Shown: positions 22,601-35,859 of the stretch, in pieces
Position numbering within the stretch: the first letter of the stretch is position 1
How the letters are laid out: every line of letters begins with the position of its first letter
Assembly (NCBI GenBank): GCA_948099385.1
Contig: CANUEZ040000163.1
Coordinates: 8,377,001 to 8,441,000, forward strand
DNA: 64,000 nucleotides
Reading direction: 5' to 3'
Source: Fasciola hepatica
Lineage: Eukaryota; Platyhelminthes; Trematoda; Plagiorchiida; Fasciolidae
Made by a program: the position numbers and the translations under genes
Notes under the pieces: generated by a model
Databases searched by the model: none
The model's input: the letters and a program-made list of their open reading frames with translations, nothing else
What the model was told of the DNA's origin: nothing

Positions 22601-25600
22601 ACGACCCAATCGCTTTTTAGGTTCACGTTACTCGTTACATTAGAGACAACGTCATACGACATTTCTCGATCTCTCGCATTGCTTGGAGATCTCATGCAAA
22701 CTAATTCCTATTTGATAGAACGCGGATAATTCGCTCTTTTCGAATTTTGTTAGTTTATTTTATTGTGATATTGCGCAGATAAAATTTGGAGTGAGTTCTG
22801 TAAGGTGTATACGCGCAACCAGTGCAAATGGAGGTCACCTAAAAAACACTGGGATGCTTCACGTGCCCCATTGCACACGAATCACGTGATTTCGGCTATC
22901 GTGGTTTTGTCAGTTGCCAAATCCACGGACCGAACTCATCAGCCTGTTGCCAGACTCACTGGTCCGTCTGGTTGTGCGAAATTTCCCATGGGACAGCTCA
23001 CCAGACAGGGCGATGCTTTACTTTGGTTACTCTCCTTTTTTACGTGTTCTGCTCTAATTAGCACACAGGGCATAGTTTTCTTCTGAATTTTTGTATGCCG
23101 TGTAGTATTGTGCATTCGGTTGTTCTGATCGGATATGATTTTGTTATATAATATACAACCAGAAATATGAGGAAACATGAAGCGGTGTCCTGTATTTGTG
23201 TCGTGCAATGTGACAGAAGAGAAAGAAAGATTAGTGTTTATCGTGACTCAAAGTTACTTGTTAGAGTTTACTCGGGATTAACGATCAGAGGGAATGGATC
23301 GAAATATAAGGCCGTTCGAAGGACCGCGGAGGTGCAAAGTAATCTCGTTGACTTTCTGTAAAGCCCGTAAACAATGATTAACAATAACGAGTGGTAAAGG
23401 GGGAAGTTTTATAAACTTCGAATATTTATTAAATAAATCACTTTTCGCGCAAGCGTGTTCATTGCTGAGGAAACTGATAATGCCACCTATCCGATTTAGT
23501 AGTATGAGATTTGTCTTTTGTTCATTGCATCATTTATCACGCATCATGCAAGATGAATGTTCAGATCGACATTGGAAGACCTAGGGAGCACTTGATACAT
23601 AACTGTTTCGATTTGACTTTTCAGGAATCGTCAGCTGTGAGGCATGTCTACCAGATGTCAATTAGAACAGGATTGGAAGTCTCAAATGGGATTTCGATCA
23701 TTTCGTGGGTAGCGAGCTGTTACTATTTCAAGGCCTATGATGGACGAGCACCATATCATGAAGTACTGGCCTTAAGCAAGCCACTGGGACCCAGTCCGGA
23801 TAGTTTCGTGTGTGATGTGTGGGCAGTCTCATTCTCTCCCTCTCCTTCCCCCCACCCCCCATATACATCCAACCACACAGTACGAGCAGTTCCAGAATGG
23901 GGCTCTGTACATATGCACTGCTGCTGATGGTTCCCAACGAGGATGAAGCGGCTGTATAGTTCGTCTATGGAGCGCTTGGATGGTGATTTGAGCGGTTGCA
24001 TACTACTTGTCTGCAATCATTGATCAAATTTGTTTTAAATGTTACCTCAAGGTAAGTTTATACGTTTAACTCAACAAATTTCATCAGACATGGACTGGCA
24101 GTTTCAGCCTAGTATTAAAATGACATCAGCGTGTTAAAGAAGTCCCCCAAAAGGGTGTTCAGTAAACAAACAGGGATCTATTTTTACAAACCCGGTGTTT
24201 ACAGAAGCAGTACCAACAAATTCCAGTTACTTTTATTAATTGTGAATAAACGAATAGAACCATATCTCCTTTGCCGTTGATGTCACAACCAACAGCGAGC
24301 GCTGTGAAATCATATTGATACACAGGTCCATGACCTGCACGAACTGCTACATTGAAGTGGTCAGAAGTCGCCATCATACACCAACTGAACACCCATTCCA
24401 CGATTCTCTATCTTAGATACAGATTGAGTTCTCTGAGGCGTTTTCCTCCAGATTGCGGTACACAGTTTTTATTCAGAGGATCCCAGGAGGACCTTGCTTA
24501 AAAACTGAACCTTATTAACCACAATCAAATGGCTAGACTGAGGGATTTGTGAATGCTTCCAATGAAGTGGCCTTCATTATCATGGAAACGATAAAACACG
24601 TCGAACAAATAAATGCGGTGACTAGAAAGAAGAAGATAAAATGAAATCCACGAATAGGTGGGGATTACCTGAGTCAAAAATTACGATGATGTCAATCCAG
24701 GAGATCATTAGCCAAGCCAGCCCACTTTCTTCAAGCAATAAGGATAAATATCTGTCAACTCTATTATTGGTGAGAGGCTGTGGCCGAGTGAATGACCGAT
24801 TGGACAAATGGGAGACACATAGAATGGTAGGTTGATTGATTATTCAACCAATCAGCCTACCGAGTGATTGTTTTATTGACTGACAACTTTGTAAAATTAC
24901 TCCACAAGATTAGTTTATTAGCCTGATAAATGACTGGTTGATCGGTTGACTGGCCGGTCAGTTAACTGATTGAAGGAGTTACACTGGTCAGAAATATAGG
25001 CTGGATAAACTGTCTGTCGGTTCTTCAGAGAATACCACCTCCTTAATTCGCATGTGGTTGTCAAAGAGATGGAATCATAAAATAAGGAAAGGAAGACGGA
25101 CTGAGCTACTGGGCTCGTAAGAAAAATACTTAAGAACAAGAAAGGGATGAGACGATTAGATCCTCTAGCCGCAGAGCGATCTACCATCACACAAAAGGTT
25201 ATTGTGTGCAACGCTGGCAGGTAGTTAAATTGCTTTAATGATGCGGTGTGACAGATCCTGACAGGGTTATTCTCAATAAGTCCTGCGGCTGATGAAATAA
25301 AACTCCCAGCAGGTTGAATGATATGTTGAATTGCGCTGAAAATCACGTACAACTACAAGCGAAAAAAATCAATAAACGGTGTCAGGTAACCAAAATTTGA
25401 TCCCATCTTGATGTGAAACTCAGTCCGAATAGTCTTTCTTGATTTTGGATCATTGATTCGATGGTGTAATTAGACAGGACGGGAAGGGGGAATGGCAAGA
25501 TTTATTCAAAATCTGAGTTTGCTATACCTTGCAGAGATCCCAAGTAAACGTTTAACGCGTCATTTGTTGGAGTAATCAATTCATAAACCAGATACCGAGA

Positions 25601-26514
25601 CTGGTTACGTGGATGATTTTAGACCACTACAGATACATGGGTTCAAGATCACGTCGTGCATTGAAAGGAATGGTGGCCAACGAACCGCTGGATGAAAAAA
25701 AACTATACAACCTCAAACGAATGTTCAATGGACTAAGTGATCAATCCTGCCTACAGCTGGTTGTTCTGAGAAAACTTACGTTACGTGAATGCAAACATCT
25801 TTTGAGAGAAGAAAACTCTAATACTTGTATCGTTTAATTTCCTTGGACTTTTCGCTTGTTTACCTTTTGTCTGCCCTGAACCGGTTTATTCTTCCCACCA
25901 GTCCCCTTCGGCAACTTCGGCTGAAATGGGATAATTGCAGGTTGGTCTCGGACTGAGAATCGTGTTGTCTAATTCAACATGTGTGTGTGTGTATGTTTTG
26001 TTGGTGCGTGGTGAAAGCAGCGGTTGCAGTAGAAACAGAAAAAGCATTTGATTTCGTCGAAGTTACCACGTTTATATCTTGTCAAAATCACCAGTTAAAG
26101 CAAACTCAACATGTGCGGAAAGGAAAAGGAATTTGTTTTTCACCTTAATGAACTAATCAATTTTTCCCAGGAACTAACCAAGGGGTTGGATAAACCTGAC
26201 ACCAGACCTGAATAGGGACACAAGTAGGTCAATTGTGAAAAGGTGCCAAATGCTATGAAATTTGTTGTTTTTTAGCATTTCTGGTCTCACCCTGTTGCAT
26301 TTCAGAGAATGTTTATGAGGGTGGATTGTGATGTGAATGACAAATTTGTTGACATATGAACAACTACATTTTTCACTTATCAGTCAAAACTCCAATTCTT
26401 TAACCAAAAAATGACTTTCTTCCTTGGGAGTTTTTCTAGTCTTGGCCGCTATAGTAAGGGACTATTCTGCCCTCAAACCATTTCGTTTTATCAGTACCAA
26501 CCAGACAGTTTATG

Positions 26515-26740
26515 TAAGACCCATGGTGATCCCAGCGAAGTCAATGGATGAAACCTTTTTGGTCCAATTGTAATTTATGAACGGCTCTTCTGGCTGGTTA
26601 GTCAAGTTACAACTCCTATTGACTAATTCGTTTCCGGTCAGTACAACAAATGTTGGCACCTGATTTGTTCATCGATCCGGTTGGCCAGTTCCAAACCCTG
26701 TGTTCAATTCTGTACAGACGATGACGTACTATCAGCTATG
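26515..26740 (+). repeat. Dispersed repeat, copy 2 (partner at 13715-14005)
   Basis: See the partner for the shared blocks. This copy lies immediately before SINE body and tRNA-like sequence at 26790-27075. Confidence 0.6.
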
Positions 26741-26789
26741 ATACCAATCGACGACTTGTCAGGCATTACCCTCAAGGGAATTTCAATGA

Positions 26790-27075
26790 TCCTATCATTT
26801 GTGTATCACTCGGGGCTCGAACGATCTGAACACTCCTCATGCACGTTGATTGCGCCGACGAATGGATGCAGGCTTAAATGTTTGGCTGACTATCCTTTGG
26901 TCTACAACTTTCACGCACAAACCTCAGGTCATCCGACCAACCTGCACTCGGAAGCACCAGACTCGAGTTTCGCTCTTGTTAGGCCTCATCGGTGGTGCGT
27001 ATCCCCCGCCACACCCAGGATTTGAACCCGGGCCCTTTCACTTTGAAAGTGTGTGTTAACATTACGCCACGCTGT
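26790..27075 (-). repeat. tRNA-derived SINE with near-perfect B box
   Basis: On the minus strand, AGCGTGGCGTAATGTTAACAC is followed by GGGCCCGGGTTCAAATCCTGGG. The B box GGTTCAAATCC fits the RNA polymerase III consensus exactly and sits in a stem (CCCGGGTTCAAATCCTGGG). A body follows (GACCTGAGGTTTGTGCGTGAAAG) that recurs at 27300-27395. The anticodon arm does not look like a functional tRNA, so this is a SINE head. Confidence 0.68.
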
Positions 27076-27299
27076 TCCCGTCCGGGCTGATCCGAATCAC
27101 CAAGATAAGCTTGTTCAAATGTCTTCCTCTATGACAGCAACAAATGCCCGATAGGTTCGAATGCAGACACAGTACCTGCCCCGTTAACTCCAAGGGAATG
27201 CCTCTCGCCAATCAGGTCTTCTCCACAGGATGGGCCAACGTACCCCCATTTTAAACCTGCTTCGCAATTGTTCTGATATATATATATAACCACCCAATT

Positions 27300-27440
27300 A
27301 CTTGGGAGTGGCTTGTGGGATGGATGAATCTTTGTTTGCCTGACTGTACTTTGGACTCCACCTTTCATGCACCAACCTCACGTCAGAATTTAGCAGCTAC
27401 CCATACTCCAGAACGGGAGGCATAATCAGTGCCTTTAGCT
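27300..27440 (-). repeat. Second copy of the SINE body, same orientation
   Basis: On the minus strand, GACGTGAGGTTGGTGCATGAAAG and AGTCCAAAGTACAGTCAGGCAAAC correspond to GACCTGAGGTTTGTGCGTGAAAG and AGACCAAAGGATAGTCAGCCAAAC in the neighbouring SINE. The tRNA-like head is missing or degraded here. Confidence 0.58.
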
Positions 27441-29084
27441 CAGGAGCTGAAACGGCGGTGAAATGATAATTATAAGTGATGGGTTCTTCTTTGAGAACCC
27501 CAACCGGAGATTCCGACTAGACTGTGTAACCCACAAAGCCTGGGAAGGGAAACCAAAGTACCCGTGTAGAATCTTCTACTGGTCTTGCGTGAGCGAACTG
27601 GTGGTTTCTAACCTGTTCTGTGCTCTCCTATCCTTGAATTGTCGCTCGGCTTTTAAATAAAATCTTTTGCCTCATCTATCCAAAGGAACAGTTGGAACGC
27701 GAGCAGTATAGTGTATCCCTTGGGCTGGCAACTGTCATGTTCAGAGAAAACCTGGATACTCATTTCCCACATTACTTTAGTGGATGTTTTGACCGTTAGA
27801 TTGTTTTTCCCCTGTATGTTTGCTAGAGTGTCCTTTCACAGGATAAAGTGGTTGATAGTGCAGAACTAGATGTACCATACAAACCGGTCTGTTGAGACTG
27901 GACCTCGTCGGGCTTCTACTTAATGATATTTCAGCCTTTTCCAGCACGATGAATCATACTATGCACAATGAGCATTTCCTACCGAGAATGTTCTCCATCT
28001 CTGAGTGTTTTCGAGACTTGAATCTATTCACTCAACTCCCATGAACTGAAATAACTCGTACCCGGAACAATGCACACCCACAATTGAGAAGGCAAGAACG
28101 GCAAGTAGGTATTCGATTGACTTCATTTGCTACACGTTCATCCGTATATGACGCGTGACGCAACATTGTTGGCAGATAGTATCGTGACCAATCATGAAGT
28201 GATCTGATTGTATCAGAATGTTCTGACTACCATGGTCTGACTACGTTTGATTAGACGGATCCTGGACACGAAGGTTTAACACATCGCGTTGTATACAGCA
28301 GTTTTAAAAGCACCGTAGTATTTTATCATAAATAAAAATAAAATTTCGATTGCCTTCACATTTCCGTATTATAGAGCAAACACTTGATGAAGTGGTATTA
28401 GTGAAACGAATTTGATTACCTGTGTACCTGTGCTCAGCATTAGACCACTGTGTTTCGTAACCGGCTGGTCGTTTACGCCTTTCGACAAGCAGTGAGTTTA
28501 TTACCACTTCAAGCCGCCTGAGGTGCATCATTCTAGATAAATCGAGCATGTTCATAATCTGTGTTTATTCAGTTTTCATCTTTTAACCCTCAACCACACA
28601 CTTCTGTCTTCTAGTTTTGGTTGCCACCTGGCGACATTTGCAAGTCGAGGGCAAAACGAATGAAAGCCGAATGCGGAAAGTAAAGGAGAACAACACGGAA
28701 GAAAAGCTGTGCACGCTAGACATTTGAACAACAATAACATCAATCAAATATGACGAAAAGGCTCCTTTGTATCACAGCAATCCAGACCATCTTAAGTTGG
28801 TCTTCTTTTTTTGCATGATGCAACCACTTGTTTTGTGTGTCTTTTTCACCTCATTTAGTCAACTTAACGTGAGTTAATCACGTTTGAGAAGAGAAATGAG
28901 CAACTTAGGTTTGCACAATGTATCCTGAACCATTTCGCTGCATCTGTACGCGTGCATACTGCAGTCAATGTGATTTTTTATATATTATCAGAAGGATAAC
29001 CAATGAAACTGAGATAAGACTGAAGTGGATAAAATATTGTAGGAGTGAACGAGACTGGGGTGGAGATGTTGCTAAATGTCAGGT

Positions 29085-29570
29085 CACCACGGTAGGGCCA
29101 AACTGATAAGCCATTCACGCTGTTTGGACAGTTTGGGTGTATGATTGAGAATGGCTAGGGCCTCAGCATATCTGATCAATCTCGAATTCGTGGTGTTTTA
29201 TATAATCTTAAACGAGTTGCTCGGATTTACAGTGTTTTTGCCCAGTCAGATGTTGCGTAATTGATGATCTGATTGCTTTTGGCTTCGTTGATCATGCCAT
29301 CATCGTGAAATGACTAGTCATCGATATTTGAAGCCATACAAGAATATGCTCATTTATCCGGTGACGCATTGGTCTCTCTGTTCTGCCCATGTGGGCGGAT
29401 GAGCATCCACTTGTGAATTGATAGACGTAATTTGGCTTGGATCAGAGAGGCAGCGGTTCTCTCACCAACGGTGTTGTTATCCGTGTGGTTGTGAAACTAA
29501 TACCTGGATCGGCCGCACAATAAGAGCGTTTGATGACTGACTTCAAGGGATTACTAACTAGATGATTGAC
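29085..29570 (-). pseudogene. Penelope-like element, GIY-YIG and C-terminal end, decayed
   Basis: Minus-strand fragments read REPLPL.SKPNYVYQF.SGC then HMGRTERPMRHRI, the DPLP...N.VY.F.C.CG..Y.GRT.R.L..R. pattern of Penelope GIY-YIG domains in flatworms. Further on come SRLIRYAEALAILNHTPKLS and REWLISLALPW with a stop, the characteristic LRF.EAL.I...P.LC.Q.....L.LPW tail. The conserved cysteines and tyrosine are partly lost. The RT part is absent, as expected of a 5'-truncated copy. Confidence 0.75.
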
Positions 29571-30560
29571 GTAGTTATGTACAGATGCGGCTAAATGGCC
29601 CAAGATACATTGTTCAAACCTTCTCTTTTCAAATTTGTGACTGTAATCACTTTTGTGTCACTCCGTGGTCCATACTTGATTTGAGAAATCAACTACTCAC
29701 TTATTCTCTGAGTACCGTGCGCACGCCAACACAAGAATAATACGCGGCAACCTAGAAGACGAAGATATGGCCCGAATGGAACCACACAACAAGCCGCAAC
29801 ACCTGGGCACATCACTTAACTTCTTCGCCCATCTGGTAGGTGGATCTCATGAATCCCAATCGGGAAGTCTTACGCGTCTTAGTTGACCAAGGTTCGCTGG
29901 TCGAGATTTTTACACCTTGTTCCGTGTCATGTACTGACAACATCGACCTACCTTCCAACCACTATCTGTCTCGGCAAGCAGAGTACGCCAGAATGTCTAT
30001 TAGTGGGCATGAATGCTACATGTCCAGCGACTGGTCTCTGATTCCAAACATCCTATGCTAACCCCATCCATGTGCATCTTCTACATGGTACTGGACTACC
30101 ATCTCGGAATGTCAAATTTAGTCATCCCAAGTGGTTTAGTTCAAAAGGTATAGCTTTAATCCAGAGTAGGTTTAACAGTAGTTCATTGTATCCCGAATCA
30201 TTACTAATTTTTTCTCACTGGGTCACCATTAGATTCTCCACTTCACGTCTCCGAACCACTTTTATCGAATTAACTTCGTAGTTGTTCACTGAGCTCCTTT
30301 GGTAAGTAACAGGAAAAACTGGTTCCGCTGGGCTCATGAGTGATAATGCAGGGTAAGATTTGACATCCACGGGCTGTTTAGCACACCATTGTCAGCAAAC
30401 CTAGAGCTTGTTGTTTCGCTACGCTGTAGTCCTATGATGCATGGTACGATTTTCTCAGCAGCTAAGTTCCCGTTAATCATGGTTGGCAAGATATCAGAGA
30501 AAGAGGCACCATAGGGAACAAACACGTTTTCGGTAACTTCATCCTCTGGATAGTACGGTT

Positions 30561-30574
30561 ACACACACACACAC

Positions 30575-30615
<41 letters not shown>
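30561..30615 (+). repeat. Compound AC-TA microsatellite
   Basis: (AC)7 at 30561-30574 followed by a TA run at 30577-30615. Confidence 0.97.
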
Positions 30616-30619
<4 letters not shown>

Positions 30620-32102
30620 ACGCTGAAAAGAGACCAGAGAATAAAATAGGTATCAACTTACAGGCAATACTAGAAAGTGCACGAGACCAGCAGTTCCATC
30701 AGTACCACGAATGGAGGTCACCAGAGGTACTCCATTCGAAGGTGATTATGATATTCACTTGTTCGAACAATGCTGGCGAGTCACACTTGCCCGAGCCTAA
30801 TAAGTCACTCGCTCGAAAATCATTTATCGAACAAACAACGTACGGATCTCTGTAAACCCCCTCCCACATGGTTTACTGATTCCCATTTAGGTGCTTAGGC
30901 CCTTACGTGCGTCAAACGGAAAAGTAGTCACTTAATCGGTCTTTGGAACAAATCACCTATTGGAATGAATGTGCAACTGACCCAACGATATCAGATAGCA
31001 TTGGTCGCTAAGGTAGCAGACGATCGTAATCATCAACTCATCTCAACAATTACTGACGGTGCAACGTCGAGTTTACAAGGAGGAAGTGGTTCGCATTCTT
31101 CACCAGACGGATAGTAACAAACTGCTATGGTTTATCGAGGCGATATCAATCAAGCAGTGGTTGCCAACCCTGTGTAGATATTTGGAATATTGTGTGGTTT
31201 TATGTTAACCATGGCGTGACCTGAGTGATAGCAATTCGTTCATCATTTGCCCGCCCTTAAATAAACTATTAAGCCAATTTCTATCTGCAGTACGCGCTGC
31301 ATAGAGATGCAGCGAAATTGTCCTGGACATCAGTCGTGCATGGCTAAGATTCTGTCTTCTCTGTTCTAGTCTACAATCAGTTAAATGATGGACGATCAGT
31401 AGGCCCTGGGAAATGGAAGAAATACGCACTAGCTCAAGACATCATTGGGTGATTATGGCCCCATCTGGACAACAACTGGAATCCACTTACCCTGCTCGGT
31501 GATGTCCAAAAAAAAACTAATTACATCTCTCCTCAGTCGCATTTATATGTTTCTCACGATTTCAGAAAAATTTCACTGCAGCAAAAATAGCTTCTCGTTA
31601 GACTTACTACTCTGTGATCTAAATGAAGATCACTGAAAACTGAACTCAATGGAACGTCCACTGGGGCTCAAACAAAAATCATTTAAAAGCAATGTGTCAG
31701 TGCTCTCTTGATACACGTATATTCTTGTGACAACAGTGGTTATCTCTCCATGTGTTTGCATTATTTAAAAGCTGATCGATCGATGTGTTACTCAGACAGC
31801 CGATGGTCTGACATTCATTCAAAATTCCAACAATCCAATCGCGCTAATGTCCATAACGCGAGTCTAAAATTCAAGGAAACATCATATGACCAACCTTACG
31901 GAGGCTCCCAACACACATCTATCACAGTAATGTCCAAGATTTCATTTTATGGGGAATTTTACACTTCGTGATAGAATGTTAAAATTTGGAAAATAACATC
32001 AAAAGGTAAATTAGAATCCTTTATTATTTTACCTGTAGTGAGTAAACGAGTCAACGTAATATTAAAATCCCTGCATAAACATGTCGGATAAAAAACACAT
32101 AC

Positions 32103-32371
32103 CTTCAACTCGTCTAAAAGTTTCTCTTTAGTTTTGCTCTCCTCTAACTGGATATTCACTGTTTGCAGTTGTACATTGACAGAATGCAAACTGTCGCATG
32201 GTGTGAGAAGATCAGTCCCGTCTGGTTCTGCCACGGTCAGTCCAGTTACGGTAGGCGTACAACTTAGTTCGATTGTATCTGCCAAGTTCATCGCTTCCAC
32301 CAAGCTGAGTTTCTCTGCGAATGTTTTGAGCCATAAGTCTAATCGTAAACAGCCGTCTTGAAAAATGATTG
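32103..32371 (-). CDS. beta-Spec: Beta-spectrin exon 6 of window (helix A-B with insertion)
   Basis: A 269-base exon, phase 1 in and phase 0 out (codons 225-314). The acceptor is TTCTTTGGATACAG and the donor AAG|GTATGT. It begins AIIFQDGCLRLDLWLKTFAE, matching the beta-spectrin block FTQSCADLDKWL. The later SLHSVNVQLQTVNIQLEE corresponds to the GKDLTSVNILLKKQQ region. Between these blocks lies a segment of roughly 25 residues rich in T, E, D and P (around ELSCTPTVTGLTVAEPDGTD) that I do not recognise from vertebrate family members. It is probably a lineage-specific loop. Confidence 0.93.
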
Positions 32372-33329
32372 CTGTATCCAAAGAATGCGTTTTGGACAAG
32401 TAAAAAAAAGTAACAAGAAAAAAATCGATTAAATCACTGCGGTTCAAACATGTTGCCCCATTGGATAAAGTACGGAAACAGCTCGCAAATTGATCGCTAT
32501 CGAATGGATTTGTCTGGTGAACGAGCAGAAAAGGTCATCAAAACTCTCTTAGATAGGAATTTTGTCACGAAAACTGAGCTCCAACAAATCCTCCTAAATC
32601 ACAGTTCGTTTGATGTAGATTCCTTCGGTATGTACTGCATTAAAGAAAGCTTCACAGAACCTAACTGAAAATGATCAAATTTTTGAGATTTGGAAAATAA
32701 CAAGAAAGGGACTGATGTAGAAAAACTAGACAGTTTAACATGATCGGTTGCATTTTAAAGCAAGCTGACTTTACGAGGTTTACTTATTGGATTCATCAAT
32801 CAGTATTAGGGTAAGATCTTACCATAGAGAAGTAAAATGCGCTTTTGTGTGGTCACTCACTGAGGAATGACAAATTTATTAGTTTTAAGTTCTAGTGTAT
32901 ATAAAATTGTTGTTTGGGCGTGTCTGCTGACTAGCACGGTTGAATAATTAGGACAGATTTGGTGTCAGAGTAAGTCCCATCGAAAGCAGAGGATGTACAA
33001 AAAAATAGAGCTCATTGCACCTAAAGGAATCCCTGATTAGGTAAAAATTATGGGGAGAGGTAATATTTAACTTTTCCTGTTAAGAGATTATATCTCGTTT
33101 GTGATAATGGTGCTACCGTTGTTCTGACGAATAACGCATTCCACAGAATAACTGGACAACAGCGTAATAGGGTCCGAATCGAACTAGGTGTCGGACCTTC
33201 AGTATACGGAAGACTTTTTTCGTCTAAGTGAAGATCCAGATAAGTTTTGAGCTTTCCAAAGAGCGTAGAAAGGTTTGGGATGCGTTTTTACCTTCAAAGT
33301 GTTAGATACTATTGCATGATTGAGTCATT

Positions 33330-33545
33330 CCTACACCAAAATCTTACAGTGTCTGATATAAATAACCGGGTAGCCATATTTTATTATCGAGGCTGCTACA
33401 CTTCGGCCGGAATTCAGACACAACGTGTCCTCGCGCATAATGAAGACACGCTTGACGTTTGCCTACTTCAGTCATCTGTGGTATCGATGGGACACGTGTT
33501 CGTCCATCAGGGGTCGACTGTACAATGCTATAGTTAAGTCAGTTC
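33330..33545 (+). pseudogene. RTE-like non-LTR retrotransposon, short RT C-terminal fragment
   Basis: In a plus frame the segment gives FRHNVSSRIMKTRLTFAYFS followed by HLWYRWDTCSSIRGRLYNAI and VKSVLC. This matches the E.S.RI.KARLAFA.LRHLWRRRDI..S.KGRVY.AAVRSVLLYG block that follows the RT domain in fluke RTE-like elements. The fragment stops abruptly at about 33545, where the expected GCETW is missing. A second, longer copy of the same region is at 48990-49510. Confidence 0.78.
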
Positions 33546-34239
33546 TTTGCTGAGGAGGGTGGTGTTTTTGGTAAATGATTAAGGAGAGTCAGTACATGAG
33601 GTGGAAAAAATGTATAGAAAGCCAGATTGGTGAACCCGATCATGTAGAAAGTGCGAGTCTTCTGGGTTGCATCCCAGAAGGTCCATCCTTTGAGTAAGTA
33701 AAGATATTGTAGGATACGGCTAAGTATGGCAGGCGATGGCGTCCTTGTTTTCACACACCTTCTCAATCTACTTGGAACCATTATAAGTGGTTCTGTTCTT
33801 ACTTTTGCCGGTGCTGTTGTGTTGCGTGTCTGTCACCTGGGCTAGATTGGAAACTTATCAAGTATCACTGGTGGTACACAACCACCGAAGTATATAGGAT
33901 TTGGGGATTTCTTTTTTTCCCCACGAAGCTGTTCAGACTAGCAGTGAACACTTCTTCAAGTCAAAACTCTCCTGCGAAACCAATTTTCCGTAACTGTTTA
34001 CCGGTCTGGTCGTTAAAGAGTACATATGTTGAAGGCTAAGAACTTTTATGACACAAGTGATCATGGGGGTCAATTTTCTGAACTACACTTACTTGGATGA
34101 GTTACCTCAATTCGAGGATTATTTACCTCGTCAACGACAACTAGAGAAGTGCAAACCAACAAACAAATAAAGAGAATATTTGGTGCCACAACAGCGTGAT
34201 TTCAATGTTCATTTTGTGTTCCTATCCTGTTACCGAAGT

Positions 34240-34790
34240 GGTGCACAGCGAAGAAATAGGGTCAAGATATCCCCTTCAACGTGGTATTTTAGCAGAGGAA
34301 AATCCTTGCGACAAGTACGATGGGCCGGTGATATTTACGAACAAACAGTTCCGTGGACAGAATGGTGGAGGTACAGAGAACAAGGTTCCCAATTTGTTCG
34401 GTCAGTAAGAAAGGGGAACGAATTATTCCATCATTATGGTTGGAATGAGGGACTCCATTGTGATCTGAAACTGTGAAATCCTTGAGCTAGTTTATCTCTG
34501 CAGCAACAGTATGACACTTGAAGGAGTGCTAAATCTAACTGATAGAGCCCCAGATACTGTGGTTCACCTGTTCAACTACTGCCGGGAAGTCTGCTCCGAA
34601 ATGATACCCGTAGCTAAGAAAGGAAAGCTTAATCAAACACCGAATAACCCAGTAGAAATCGACGTGGCCAGATTTACAGAGCACCGTAAGTACGCTCGGC
34701 CTCCCGAAGAAAATCATCGGAGTCACACCTCATGCCTTTGAAAGAGATGATGACCACTTTGATGTAGTCCTACGTGATATTAAAGAAGTT
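34240..34790 (+). pseudogene. Merlin-family (ISXO2-like) transposase relic
   Basis: The frame 34511-34741 encodes MTLEGVLNLTDRAPDTVVHL, then FNYCREVCSEMIPVAKKGKL, then NNPVEIDVARFTEHRKYAR. The VEID..RF..RKY box is the first catalytic region of the Merlin/ISXO2-like DDE domain; the aspartate of EID is present. Upstream fragments in another frame (QFVRSVRKGNELF near 34400) fit the zinc-ribbon to S.RKGS.F linker of the family. The catalytic domain is lost after about 34700. Merlin elements are known from schistosomes, which supports the flatworm assignment. Confidence 0.75.
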
Positions 34791-35859
34791 TTGTTGTTTA
34801 ATTGTTGTTATTCATTTCGGATATGATTTTGCAATAAACAGGACATATTTGAAATCTGATTCCAATTTTTGACCACTACCTATTACGGCAGGAATCACGC
34901 TAAGTACCAGCCACTTTGCTCTCAGTCAGAACTGTAGAACGAATCTCATTCGTTGACGTAAATTTGACGTAAATCAGTTAGAATGGCCTTTTTAATCCAA
35001 ATAGTTGCGCATGAATGAAGTGCATAAGGCATTTCCTACTCACTGGCTAAAATGATTACTAGGCTTTCAAAACAGCTGACAGCTGTGACCATATGATTCA
35101 GGGTCACAAATCCATGTGGCCACTATTGAGCAAGTAGCACGCTGTCGACGTGGACAGTCAGAGCTGCATGCGTGCCAAAGCGCAATCCACGCGTACACTG
35201 GGCTCAGGCGATCGGTTCACAGCGAGATCTGATTGGTTATTACAGCTCGCGGTCATCCCGGACTGACATCAACGTTAAGTGCTTTTATTGATAGGTGTGT
35301 GTGTGCGCGCGCGTGTGTGTGTCTGTCTGAGAAACATTGGACAGTCGTCCCATGGTGGGTGGATGAATGTACGCGTGTGCGAGTGAGTTTGTATTCATGT
35401 GGCTGGTTAACCCGGACCTAGCAGTAACAGCAAGCTAGGAGCGACAGAAAGACTGGTGACTGTTCTCCATCAGTGTAATCTGCAGTGGCAATATTCGAAC
35501 CTCGTAACTGTGACGTGATGGGTGCATGCACTACTCAACCACCACCACCACCTGTCTGATGGCCTAAATATGGCTGTGTTGTCATTTTTCTGGTCCTAGT
35601 TACTGCCCTGTTGACGCACACCACTGACGGGGCTTACTACCATACCAGATAAGTACATTCTATTTTATACTTTTGCATTCCGTACACAGAAGCCAATAGT
35701 ATTCGATGGCACGATGTATTCCGGACCATTTCACTGCATCTTCACTAGTGCATACTGCAGTCAAAATGATCATTTACAAATGGGAAATTGAACTTTCTCA
35801 TGACACCAAAGACAAAGGTGCACAGACACACACACAACAAATGATAGCAACTAAAACAA

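Larger units (their letters stand above)
19953..32102. other. Beta-spectrin intron between exons 6 and 7 (12.2 kb)
   Basis: Holds a Tc1-like transposase relic (21790-22600), SINE copies around 26515-27440, a Penelope 3' end (29085-29570) and an AC/AT microsatellite at 30.6 kb. The stretches 19960-21780, 22750-26500, 27500-29000 and 30700-32000 contain nothing I can identify. Confidence 0.7.

Noticed and set aside
26965..27075. Possible true tRNA gene because of an exact B box
   Set aside because: No credible acceptor stem or anticodon loop could be drawn, and repeat body sequence follows. It is a SINE head.
29840..30061. Frame with VDQGSLVEIF, possible retropepsin
   Set aside because: The D-T/S-G active site is not present and nothing else of a retroelement is nearby.
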